Origin: Undibacterium umbellatum
Lineage (GTDB): Bacteria > Pseudomonadota > Gammaproteobacteria > Burkholderiales > Burkholderiaceae_D
Direction: 5' to 3'
Length of the DNA stretch: 64,000 nucleotides
Assembly (NCBI RefSeq): GCF_014284125.1
Contig: NZ_JACOFX010000015.1
Span: 102,949 to 166,948, forward strand
The position numbers were made by a program, and so were the translations under genes. This document shows positions 44,193 to 52,530 of the stretch, in pieces (positions within the stretch are counted from its first letter, which is position 1; the number at the start of each line of letters is the position of its first letter). The notes beneath the pieces are model-generated. The model saw only the letters and a program-made list of their open reading frames with translations, made no database searches and was not told where the DNA came from.

Positions 44193-44417
44193 GGTGTAGA
44201 GGATTCTTGAGTCTGGTTTATTCGGGACTACGCATTAGATAAAGTACTAAATACATAATGAATAATATCAAAAATATAATTTATAAGTAAGCAAAATTTG
44301 TATTTTTTGTCAAGTGTCGCTGGCAGGAAAATCCCCTGAGATTGGCGTAGAAGAGTAAACTATAGGGATAACCATCTTGTCGCATCCTGCGATACGAGAG
44401 AACGAGCGAGCATCGCC

Positions 44418-46745
44418 ATGTCAGAAAACACACCTCCGATTACCTTTGAAGACCTGCAACTGAGTGCGCCTATTCTGCGCGCCTTGCAGGATGTAGGCTA
44501 TGAAACACCGTCGCCGATACAGGCAGCAACCATCCCGATTTTGCTGTCTAACCGTGACGTCCTGGGTCAGGCCCAGACAGGTACTGGCAAAACCGCTGCT
44601 TTTGCCCTGCCTGTTCTGTCGCGCATCGATATTCGCCAGACTACGCCACAGGCGCTGGTGCTGGCACCAACACGCGAACTGGCAATACAGGTCGCTGAAG
44701 CCTTCCAGACCTATGCGCGCCATATCCCCGGTTTCCACGTCTTGCCTATCTACGGTGGCCAGAGCTATGGCCCGCAACTGTCGGCACTGCGCCGCGGTGT
44801 GCATGTAGTAGTGGGCACTCCTGGCCGCGTCATTGATCATCTGGACAAGGGCACGCTGGATTTGTCCGCCCTGAAAACCCTGGTGCTGGATGAAGCCGAT
44901 GAAATGCTGCGCATGGGCTTTATCGATGACGTAGAGCGCATCTTGCAAGAAACGCCAGAAGGCCGCCAGACCGCCTTGTTCTCGGCCACCATGCCTCCTG
45001 CCATCAAACGCATTGCCCAGACTTACCTGAACAAACCGGCAGAAGTAACAGTCGCTGCCAAGACTGGCACTGCCGACAATATACGCCAGCGCTACTGGCT
45101 GGTCAGCGGCATGCACAAGCTGGATGCACTGACACGCATACTGGAAGCCGAGACTTTCGACGGCATGATTATTTTTGCCCGTACCAAACTGGGTACAGAA
45201 GAACTGGCAGCCAGGTTGGGTGCAAGAGGCTTCTCGGTAGCCGCCATCAATGGCGACATCAACCAGCAACAGCGTGAACGCACCATCCAGCAACTGAAAG
45301 ACGGCAAGATCGACATTCTGGTTGCCACTGACGTTGCTGCCCGTGGTCTGGACGTAGAACGTATCAGCCATGTCATCAACTATGACGTACCGTATGATCC
45401 TGAGAGCTATACCCACCGCATAGGCCGTACTGGCCGTGCCGGTCGCAGTGGTGAAGCTATCCTGTTCATTACGCCGCGTGAAAAGAACTTGTTGAAAGCG
45501 ATAGAAAGAGCGACGCGCCAGCCAGTATCTCCTTTGGAATTGCCGACTATCCAGACGGTCAATGATGTCCGTATCGCCCGCTTCAAGGATCAGATTACAG
45601 CGACCCTGGCGCTAGGTGGCCTGGAACAATTCACATCCCTGATCGAAGATTTTGAACGCGAACAAAATATCCCGGCAGTGGAAATCGCTGCTGCGCTGGC
45701 CAAAATGGCGCGTGGCGATGAACCTTTGTTGCTCGATAAAAACCGCAAGGAAACCAAGACTGACGATAGCTGGCGCGATGAGCGCCCGGCCCGTGCAGAA
45801 CGTGGTGACAGGAATGACCGCGGTGATCGTGGCGACAGGGGTGACAGGTTTGAACGTGCACCGCGTGAAGACCGTGGCGCACGCCGTGAACACAGCCCGC
45901 GCACACCAGAGCCAGGCATGCAGACCTTCCGCATTGCGGTTGGACATGATCATGGCGTCAAGCCAGGCAATATCGTAGGCGCAATTGCCAATGAAGCCAA
46001 TATAGAATCCAAGTTCATCGGTCGTATCGATATCTATGATGACTACACCATCCTTGATCTGCCAGACAATTTGCCTGGCGACATGATGGAACATCTGAGT
46101 TCAGTACGTGTTGCTGGTCAGGCCCTGCGCATCAGTCCAGAAAAAGGCCAGGGCAGCAGTGCTTCAGCATCCCGCCCGGCACCACGTGCGCGTGAAGAAG
46201 CGCCTCGTGAACGCGCCCCACGTGCCCCTAGTGTTGCCGAAGCAGCACCAGGCAGCAAACTGAACCAGGTAGTAGACCGCGCCGCCCGTGCACCCCTCGA
46301 TGAAGAACGTCCGGCCAAGCCCAAGAAAGACAAGGCTGACGGCAAAGGCAAGGTCAGCATCCCCATGCTGACTTACCGTATCGAAGTTGGCAAGGCTGAT
46401 GCTGTTACGCCTAGCAATATCGTCGGTGCAATTGCCAATGAAGCCGGTCTGGAAGCCAAGCACATAGGCCGTATCGATATTTTCGACGACTACAGCACAC
46501 TGGACCTGCCAGATGGCATGCCCAAGGAATTGTTGAAGCAGTTGAAAGGCGTCTGGGTCGCAGGCAAACAAATCCAGATCAGCCCGGTCGGTGAAGACCA
46601 CGTGCGCAAGCCCCTGCCAGTCAACCAGCCGTCACCTTTCGGCCCTAAGAAAGCTGGTGGTGATCGCCGCGTGACAGAAAAAGCCAAGGGCTATGGAGCT
46701 GGCAAACCAGCAGCAGCCAAGCCACATCGCAAGGGCCCTAAATAA
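44418..46745 (+). CDS. deaD: DEAD-box RNA helicase (DeaD/CsdA type) with two RNA-binding domains
   Basis: A 775-residue ATP-dependent RNA helicase. Core motifs: Q motif (about 32-36), AQTGTGKTA (52-60), DEAD at 158-161, SAT (189-191), HRIGRTGR (333-340). An Arg/Gly/Asp-rich linker follows (about 452-495, RGDRGDR repeats). Then come two DbpA-like RNA-binding domains: residues 501-574 and 650-722, with the same wording (NIVGAIANEA, GRIDI, DDY, LDLPD). Most relatives have one. DeaD helicases help ribosome assembly and mRNA turnover, above all in the cold. The AT-rich leader upstream (44193-44417) may carry cold-shock control, but no element can be named. A terminator follows. Confidence 0.93.
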   Translation: MSENTPPITFEDLQLSAPILRALQDVGYETPSPIQAATIPILLSNRDVLGQAQTGTGKTAAFALPVLSRIDIRQTTPQALVLAPTRELAIQVAEAFQTYARHIPGFHVLPIYGGQSYGPQLSALRRGVHVVVGTPGRVIDHLDKGTLDLSALKTLVLDEADEMLRMGFIDDVERILQETPEGRQTALFSATMPPAIKRIAQTYLNKPAEVTVAAKTGTADNIRQRYWLVSGMHKLDALTRILEAETFDGMIIFARTKLGTEELAARLGARGFSVAAINGDINQQQRERTIQQLKDGKIDILVATDVAARGLDVERISHVINYDVPYDPESYTHRIGRTGRAGRSGEAILFITPREKNLLKAIERATRQPVSPLELPTIQTVNDVRIARFKDQITATLALGGLEQFTSLIEDFEREQNIPAVEIAAALAKMARGDEPLLLDKNRKETKTDDSWRDERPARAERGDRNDRGDRGDRGDRFERAPREDRGARREHSPRTPEPGMQTFRIAVGHDHGVKPGNIVGAIANEANIESKFIGRIDIYDDYTILDLPDNLPGDMMEHLSSVRVAGQALRISPEKGQGSSASASRPAPRAREEAPRERAPRAPSVAEAAPGSKLNQVVDRAARAPLDEERPAKPKKDKADGKGKVSIPMLTYRIEVGKADAVTPSNIVGAIANEAGLEAKHIGRIDIFDDYSTLDLPDGMPKELLKQLKGVWVAGKQIQISPVGEDHVRKPLPVNQPSPFGPKKAGGDRRVTEKAKGYGAGKPAAAKPHRKGPK

Positions 46746-46781
46746 GGCCTGAGTGAGTTCTCATTGAGTTAACTCGCAAGC

Positions 46782-46812
46782 CAAACCCCGCTTTCATGCG
46801 GGGTTTTTTATT
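46782..46812 (+). terminator. Rho-independent terminator after deaD
   Basis: Perfect 9-bp stem aaaccccgc / gcggggttt with a short loop, followed by a T-run. Confidence 0.85.
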
Positions 46813-47024
46813 GAGGTGTCAGTGAGGGATGCCGTGTTTGTAAGTTTCGAAAGCGTCGTTAAGCACGCCCCCTCAGCATATCTGCATTGCGCCATCTACC
46901 TTCGGGATGGTAAATATGGCCGGATTCAATTCAAAGAGCCTGCACGGCAACACTCACCATAAGCCTATCAATAGATTCAGCATTTATAAAAACCACGCAA
47001 ACAAACAACCACCTGGCTCGTTCA

Positions 47025-47330
47025 TTATTCAGAATAGCTACATGCTTTTTTGCAAGATCTTAGCAAGGATCTTTTTAAACGGTCCAGTTCAGTTTCTTCT
47101 TCTTTAGCCAATTCAGAAATTTTACCAGGATCTGTTTCTTCTTTTCTCTTTGCCTGAATTTTTCTGAGCTTGGCGATGAACTCTTCGTTGAAATTTTCAG
47201 AATCATCAAAGTCTGGTTTAATGCAACGGCTATAGCATACTTGTGGAGTGGTCGCAGTTTGTGCCAGTGCATGTAAATTGCTCAAACAAGCAATGATTGT
47301 GGCGGCTTTTATCCAGGTTTTAATTTTCAT
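47025..47330 (-). CDS. Secreted twin-CX3C protein (module copy 2)
   Basis: A 101-residue protein with a signal peptide (about 1-23, ending ALA). The mature part has exactly four Cys: C32-X3-C36 and C93-X3-C97, with 56 residues between. The middle is highly charged and predicted helical (repeated Lys/Glu, two helices broken at TDPGK), so the two CX3C pairs would lie at the open ends of a helical hairpin and can be cross-linked to each other. It is the last gene of a three-gene operon with a TonB-dependent receptor and a tethered glutaredoxin-like protein. It resembles the 59-residue peptide gene at 16325 in Cys layout and neighbour, but not in length. Function unknown. Confidence 0.75.
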   Translation of the reverse strand: MKIKTWIKAATIIACLSNLHALAQTATTPQVCYSRCIKPDFDDSENFNEEFIAKLRKIQAKRKEETDPGKISELAKEEETELDRLKRSLLRSCKKACSYSE

Positions 47331-47354
47331 ATCTATCGTTTGAGTTTGGTCAAT

Positions 47355-47753
47355 TTACTTTGCATAAACCTGCTGACTTAAATTTGCGTAATATTTTTCG
47401 TCAAAACCGACAATGAGCTTTTGTTTGGAGACAAGTACCGGGACATGAACTTCACCAAGTTGTTTATAAGCAGTGCTCGCGATTGATGACCGATCAATAA
47501 TTTGATCATTAAAGGGTATTCCTGCACGCTTCAGGTATAGCCTTGCATTTTCACAGTGAGGGCAACTTGTCGTGCCGTATAGTGTCAGCTTATGAGGTAA
47601 ATTAGCAAGGTGCTCGCTGAAGTCACCATTTTTATAGGGCCCACGCATATTTTTCATTAATGCGGGCACTTGACTACCAATGGCCAATGCCAGTGCGGCT
47701 GTAGCAGTGATAAGGAAAATATTGATTCCCCATTTCTTGATTTGCTGTTTCAT
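47355..47753 (-). CDS. Membrane-tethered glutaredoxin-like thiol oxidoreductase (module copy 2)
   Basis: A 132-residue protein: positive N-terminus (MKQQIKKW), one membrane helix (about 9-32), linker, and glutaredoxin fold with C64-P-H-C67 (YGTTSCPHCENA) and cis-Pro block VHVPVLVS. CPHC is the active site of the oxidant DsbA, whereas the copy-1 protein has CSFC. Topology places the redox domain in the periplasm. It aligns end to end with 16646-17044. It lies 15 nt after the TonB-receptor gene and 24 nt before the twin-CX3C gene, so all three share one mRNA. The likely job is forming or reshuffling the disulphides of the twin-CX3C partner. Confidence 0.82.
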   Translation of the reverse strand: MKQQIKKWGINIFLITATAALALAIGSQVPALMKNMRGPYKNGDFSEHLANLPHKLTLYGTTSCPHCENARLYLKRAGIPFNDQIIDRSSIASTAYKQLGEVHVPVLVSKQKLIVGFDEKYYANLSQQVYAK

Positions 47754-47768
47754 TTATCTCCTGGTCTC

Positions 47769-49949
47769 CTATAGTTTAATTTCCATGCGCAAGCCCAGCT
47801 TGCGGTAATTCCCGGTGTAAGTCACCCTTTGCAAACTGCCAACTGCTTGCGTGTATTCATCGATGCGCAGGCTCTCAGCCGGGAATAAATTATCCAGGTT
47901 CAAACTCAAACGCAGTTTATTATTGATTGTCCACAAAGCTTGAGTATTCACAGTCAATTGATGTGATTGGTAACGACGCAGTGCAAAATTGCTGCGTAAC
48001 CAATCTGCTGGCAAGTAATTAGCGTCAACTTGAAGTTTCAAAGGTAAATCAGCCATCGTGTAGCTGCCATTTAATTTGAGGTGCCAGGGGGACTGGTCTT
48101 GAATACGATTATCAGGGCCGGGTATGTCGCTGACTACGGATCTGGCATAGCCTGTACTGCCATTGAGTTCCAGCTTGGGTGCCTGTGGCCACAAATCACG
48201 CATATTCAAGCGGAATGTCAGGTTAAGCCCCTGGATGTTTGCTTGCCCCAGATTTGCTGGCCGCCAGACATAGCGCGGCTGTTCCGACCACAAGGTATTT
48301 TCCAGATTGATTTGAGTGCCCAGCTTGTTTTGCAGGGCGCGCATGTAATACTCAGTACTGATTTCGCTATTGCTACCTATACTTTGGGTATAGGACAGAT
48401 TCAAACCCCAGGCGCTTTCCATGCGCAAATGAGAATTTCCTGCACTGTCTGGGGTATCTGGCGTGTTGGCCTGACATGTCTTGCTACAAGGCGCCAGTGG
48501 ATTGATTTGTGGACGCAGCAAGAGCTGGCTTTGACTGGGTGCTTGAAATGTTCTGGCAACAGATGCACGTAATTGACGTTTACTATCGCCATCGATTTTT
48601 TTCAATAAATGAAACGAGGGTGCCCAGATTTGATAATGGCGTTGTTGCTGTGCCAGTTTTTCATCAAGTTGATAATCTTGTTGTTCTGTCGTCAGGCCTA
48701 TATTCAAAGCCCACGATTTATTGATACGCCAGTCATCCTGGATAAAGAGGCGGTAGATGTTTTTCTTGATCTGATACCCGGAACCGACTATAGCTAGTCT
48801 GGAATCAAGCACATTGTTGATGGTGTTATCGAATTGTGACTGATTATCATGTCGAGATAAATGTACACCCGCTTCAATCTCATGATCGGCTTGCCATTCT
48901 GTCTTGTAGTTGGCAATTAAAAAGTAATTCGTATTTTTAACCTGAGTTTGTTGGCGATAAAAGTCATAGCTTGCCGTGCCCTCTTCCCTGATTGATTGAG
49001 TGTTGGTATTGGCTATTTGCAGATGATTGACATTAAACTTGACTTCAAGCTGGCTATCATCCTGCGTTGTATAATTCCAGCGTAGAGGCAATGCGTAATT
49101 AGATAATCTATCCTGTGCATTTTCTTGGTTCAGGAAAAGCAAATTGGCACTGTTTAATCTTTGTTCTGTACTATGTGTCCGGATAGTAAACTCACCGATA
49201 TCGGGTGAAAAACTGAAGTTATGACCAGGGCTTGGTTTCCAGATTACTTCTGAAGTAGCACTTGTAAAGTCAGAGCGGGTATCTGCTTGCTTATTCCCAT
49301 TAAGTACAGAATTCAACAGTGGTGTCGTCGTAGCCTGATAGATACGATAGTGATCTGCCGTAATTTTTGCATCAGTGCTGGCAGTCAAAGAGGCATTAAA
49401 GCGAAAAGGGCTATTTGCGGATACCTGATTCGTCGACCAGGACAGATTCGCGCCATAATGACCAGCTTTCACAGAGCTACCCAGACTAAGCTGTGAAGAC
49501 TGTGTTGAGACGACTTTGCGGCTTATTATATTGATGGTTCCTGCAATGCCAAAGGGACCGGTAGCAGCTGTTGCCGATTTGATGATCTCAATTTTTTCAA
49601 CCTGGATTAAATCAAGATCCAGGGGATCTTTGCCACTTGGCGCAACGCCATCAATCAGGATTTGTGTATAGCCAGGCAGCCCCATCAAACCTATGCGACC
49701 ATCCTTTGCAATAGTGATGGCAGGTTCACGTCGTAAAATTTCATTGACATTTTTCAGGCCGCTTTCAGTGAGCGTTTTTCTTCCGATAATTAGCTTACCA
49801 GCGACGAAATCACGATTTTGCTGCAAGTCCCCTTTTTGCCCATTGATGATTACCTGCGACTCAGCGGAATTATTTTGCAAGCTCTCTTGTGCGTAAGCAA
49901 GCCTGGCAAGCAATAGCAGGCTGCAAAGAAGGATCAGATTAAACGGCAT
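47769..49949 (-). CDS. TonB-dependent outer-membrane receptor (twin-CX3C operon)
   Basis: A 726-residue outer-membrane receptor with signal peptide (about 1-20, ending AYA), a plug (LTESGLKNVNEILRREPAITI, GLPGYTQILIDGVAP, VEKIEIIKSATAATGPFG) and a beta barrel. It ends in GLRMEIKL, which departs from the usual terminal aromatic residue. A surface-exposed loop has two close Cys (CSKTCQ). It is the first gene of an operon with a tethered glutaredoxin and a secreted twin-CX3C protein. Either the receptor imports the twin-CX3C protein or its cargo, or the two small proteins serve the receptor; the sequence does not decide. Confidence 0.9.
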   Translation of the reverse strand: MPFNLILLCSLLLLARLAYAQESLQNNSAESQVIINGQKGDLQQNRDFVAGKLIIGRKTLTESGLKNVNEILRREPAITIAKDGRIGLMGLPGYTQILIDGVAPSGKDPLDLDLIQVEKIEIIKSATAATGPFGIAGTINIISRKVVSTQSSQLSLGSSVKAGHYGANLSWSTNQVSANSPFRFNASLTASTDAKITADHYRIYQATTTPLLNSVLNGNKQADTRSDFTSATSEVIWKPSPGHNFSFSPDIGEFTIRTHSTEQRLNSANLLFLNQENAQDRLSNYALPLRWNYTTQDDSQLEVKFNVNHLQIANTNTQSIREEGTASYDFYRQQTQVKNTNYFLIANYKTEWQADHEIEAGVHLSRHDNQSQFDNTINNVLDSRLAIVGSGYQIKKNIYRLFIQDDWRINKSWALNIGLTTEQQDYQLDEKLAQQQRHYQIWAPSFHLLKKIDGDSKRQLRASVARTFQAPSQSQLLLRPQINPLAPCSKTCQANTPDTPDSAGNSHLRMESAWGLNLSYTQSIGSNSEISTEYYMRALQNKLGTQINLENTLWSEQPRYVWRPANLGQANIQGLNLTFRLNMRDLWPQAPKLELNGSTGYARSVVSDIPGPDNRIQDQSPWHLKLNGSYTMADLPLKLQVDANYLPADWLRSNFALRRYQSHQLTVNTQALWTINNKLRLSLNLDNLFPAESLRIDEYTQAVGSLQRVTYTGNYRKLGLRMEIKL

Positions 49950-49986
49950 GTATATGTTGCGAATGATGCAATTCTAATCGTTGGGC

Positions 49987-50014
49987 ATCATACAACAATT
50001 TACCAATAATGCAA
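49987..50014 (-). promoter_or_regulatory. Predicted sigma-70 promoter of TonB/glutaredoxin/twin-CX3C operon
   Basis: On the minus strand, TTGCAT (50014-50009) and TATGAT (49992-49987) are separated by 16 nt. Transcription would start near 49980, some 30 nt before the receptor's ATG. The -35 lies inside an inverted repeat. Confidence 0.45.
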
Positions 50015-50037
50015 CATCCTAATTGCATTGTTGGTAA
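50000..50037. promoter_or_regulatory. Palindromic operator-like site over the -35 region
   Basis: ttaccaataatgcaa (50000-50014) and ttgcattgttggtaa (50023-50037) form a 15-bp inverted repeat with one mismatch and an 8-nt spacer. There is no T-run, so it is not a terminator. Its position over the predicted -35 of the receptor operon suits a repressor site. I do not recognise the regulator. Confidence 0.5.
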
Positions 50038-50145
50038 AACCCTTCATCGAAACTTCAGACTCTATCTTCTCTCTTCGGCACAAAGCATGGATAGGCTGGG
50101 CGCCTTTTGACTGAGCAGTACAACACTCTTGAATGTCAGATATGC

Positions 50146-52344
50146 TCAATATTCCAAATTCTCCACCGTCACTGGCAAAGCATCTGCTGATTCCATGCCC
50201 AGGACGCGTGCCAGGGTTTGCGAGATGACAGCTACATCATTATCAAAAGTGCCGTGGGCAACCCGTATCAATTCTTTGCCGTTACTGATGTGAGTGTCGT
50301 TGATGATGTGCAGATTGGCTTTTTGATCCGCCGTCAGTCCTGCGCCATTCTCTGCAAAATCGCTGGGCAGGTCCTTGCCCCAATAGAAATTATTCCAGCT
50401 CTTCAGCGTGGCGATGGTGGCTTCGTTCCATTGGCCATCTCTGGTTTTCTTGCCAATGAAATAGGCTGCATCCAGGCTGGCAGCCATGCCCAGCAACGGT
50501 GTTTTGTGACGAGTTTCAAAGGCGCGTGCGACCAGGTATAGCAAGGACTTGCGGTAGATGCCAGCGACATTGTCATCCCGTTCACGCGCATCCGACAACA
50601 GATGGATATGGAAATTTTCGCGCGCCAGGATATCGTTTTCCATGGCCGGGCGATACGTGTTTTCTGCAAATTCCAGGCTGCAAGCCGGTGCATACAGGCT
50701 GCAAGTGCTGACAGTCAGCTTGCGCGTTGTCAGCAGGTTCAGCAAATGGCCATGCACGATAGAGCCAGCCGAATGTCCAATCAGATGGATTTCCAGTTTG
50801 CCCTTGCCCAATGCCTTGTTCAAGTCCTTGAGCCGGTCGGCAATCGCCAGCAAGCCGCGTGGTGGGTTGTCATCTTCGATAGCCAGTGCAGCATTTTGCT
50901 TCATCTGCATCCATTGCGCTTTGCCACCCAGACTGGCAGCCATGCTTTCTACCGTGCGGTCCATGACATCGACAGTGGCATTTTTGAGTTGCTGCAACCA
51001 GCCACGAGACAAAACAAATGCTGGCAAATGGTCTTTCAGCTTGTCTGTCAGGATATCGCCCAAAGTTTCACTGAGCCCGGTCTTCCAGGTGATGAAAACA
51101 GGGTAAATGCCATTCGCCAGAAAGTAGGGGGCCATGGCTGCAATGCGCTTCAGTGAATCGTCTTCACTGTTCAAGCCACCATGGGCATACAGGGCCAGTT
51201 TTAATACCTTGGTGTTGCCTTGCTGTTTGAACCATTCTTGCGGTGCCTGCAGCAAGACTTTGTCCACTGTTGCCGCAGCATTGGCAACTTCCAGCAATCT
51301 TTGTATCAGGCCACCATCATTTCCCATGACCACAGTCAGGCTATACGCCTGGTCCATGCTTAATGCTGGCTGTCCGGCCTTGCTGGATGCGCTGGCACTA
51401 TTTGGTATCAGGGCTGAACCACTGGCTTTGAAGGCGGCAGAGGGTGGGATATCGGCTTGCGGTGCCAATAATTTTTCAGCGCGGGTGCGATTCACGGCAT
51501 CTACCTGGCGCACGGGTACGCCCAGGGACACAGTCCAGGCATCGCTGCCATTCACCAGCCAGTCGTCATAAGTGAGGATGGCAAAACCATGCAAGCCCCA
51601 ATCCCTGCCCCAGGAATTCTGCACGACAAAACCCTGATCGGTATAGCCCAGCAAGGCAAAGGCATGGCCACCGGCCTTGATTTCACTGAAGTTGACGATG
51701 GGCAGTTGATCCAGCTTGCTAAAGCTGGCAGTTTTGGCTGGACTTACTTCACCCCAGCCCCGGTGAACTTTGCAAGAGACATAGATGGCACCTATCTCAA
51801 CGATGGCAGCCTGCATGTCGGTGATGGATTCTTTGTCTATGCGGTAATACACACCGAGGGCGCGACTAAGTGCATCTTTCTCCCAGCCTGGTTTGGGTGC
51901 TTCGAAATCGGGCACTTTGTCATTCTTGTCTACCGTGTAAGGCCAGAGTTCGCGGCTGCAAACACCATGCTTGTGCCAGCCCTTGAGCGCGCCACGGCAA
52001 CTGGAACCGACATAATCTTCTCCTGCCCACTCATCATACAATTGCGCCAGGTGATAAATCATGCGAGGGCTGCTTTCCTTGCTGCTGGAGTCGCGTAGCC
52101 AAAACAGATAATTGATGACGGCAGCCAGCCCAAAGCCGGTACAGGCACCATCCTTGCCCTGATTCAAGACCATATTTGACTTGATGTAATTGGCCAGCTG
52201 TTTTTTGACGAAATCCGGTTCGGGATAGGCAATCGGCAAATTCCGCACCCTGGGGGTGTACATGCGGTCACGTATATCCAGTCTATCAGGGCGGGCATCC
52301 AGTGCCAGTTCACTGCCGTTGAAGGGGATGGTCTGGGTTGGCAT
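50146..52344 (-). CDS. Papain-like (C1) peptidase fused to alpha/beta serine hydrolase
   Basis: A 732-residue two-domain enzyme. The N-terminal half is a C1 peptidase: oxyanion Gln62 and nucleophile Cys68 (NQGKDGACTGFG), His227 (GGHAFALLGY) and Asn243 (VQNSWGRDWG). The start resembles the short LDxRD element seen before C1 catalytic domains. The C-terminal half (about 380-700) is an alpha/beta hydrolase with an oxyanion block AHGG (387-390) and nucleophile Ser525 in GHSAGS. No signal peptide is seen, so the protein is probably cytoplasmic or exported by a non-Sec route. A strong site (aggagg) precedes the ATG. The fusion suggests a two-step processing enzyme or an effector. Substrates unknown. 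Confidence 0.82.
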   Translation of the reverse strand: MPTQTIPFNGSELALDARPDRLDIRDRMYTPRVRNLPIAYPEPDFVKKQLANYIKSNMVLNQGKDGACTGFGLAAVINYLFWLRDSSSKESSPRMIYHLAQLYDEWAGEDYVGSSCRGALKGWHKHGVCSRELWPYTVDKNDKVPDFEAPKPGWEKDALSRALGVYYRIDKESITDMQAAIVEIGAIYVSCKVHRGWGEVSPAKTASFSKLDQLPIVNFSEIKAGGHAFALLGYTDQGFVVQNSWGRDWGLHGFAILTYDDWLVNGSDAWTVSLGVPVRQVDAVNRTRAEKLLAPQADIPPSAAFKASGSALIPNSASASSKAGQPALSMDQAYSLTVVMGNDGGLIQRLLEVANAAATVDKVLLQAPQEWFKQQGNTKVLKLALYAHGGLNSEDDSLKRIAAMAPYFLANGIYPVFITWKTGLSETLGDILTDKLKDHLPAFVLSRGWLQQLKNATVDVMDRTVESMAASLGGKAQWMQMKQNAALAIEDDNPPRGLLAIADRLKDLNKALGKGKLEIHLIGHSAGSIVHGHLLNLLTTRKLTVSTCSLYAPACSLEFAENTYRPAMENDILARENFHIHLLSDARERDDNVAGIYRKSLLYLVARAFETRHKTPLLGMAASLDAAYFIGKKTRDGQWNEATIATLKSWNNFYWGKDLPSDFAENGAGLTADQKANLHIINDTHISNGKELIRVAHGTFDNDVAVISQTLARVLGMESADALPVTVENLEY

Positions 52345-52473
52345 GAGAGCCTCCTGAGCTGGGCAAGGTAGGGGAAATTGCTTGCTTGTACTATTGATAA
52401 TAATAGTGTCTCAAGAATTGCAATTATTGGCAATAATTTAATTATTTTGTGGTGCCAAATAGACGTTGCGGGT

Positions 52474-52511
52474 AAAGAAAAAGGCCATCAAGCCTGGCTT
52501 GATGGCCTTGT
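52474..52511 (-). terminator. Rho-independent terminator of parvulin gene
   Basis: On the minus strand, perfect 12-bp stem (aaggccatcaag / cttgatggcctt) followed by tttttcttt. It lies just after the stop codon at 52531. Confidence 0.85.
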
Positions 52512-52530
52512 TACTCTGCAGGACCAGGAC

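Noticed and set aside
44421..45416. A 331-codon minus-strand frame opposite the helicase gene
   Set aside because: It is antisense to the conserved DEAD-box core; Cys/His/Gln-rich translation without any domain.
45790..45850. Short RGD-type repeats in the helicase as a DNA repeat or CRISPR-like array
   Set aside because: They are in frame, short and degenerate, and encode the usual Arg/Gly-rich linker of DEAD-box proteins.
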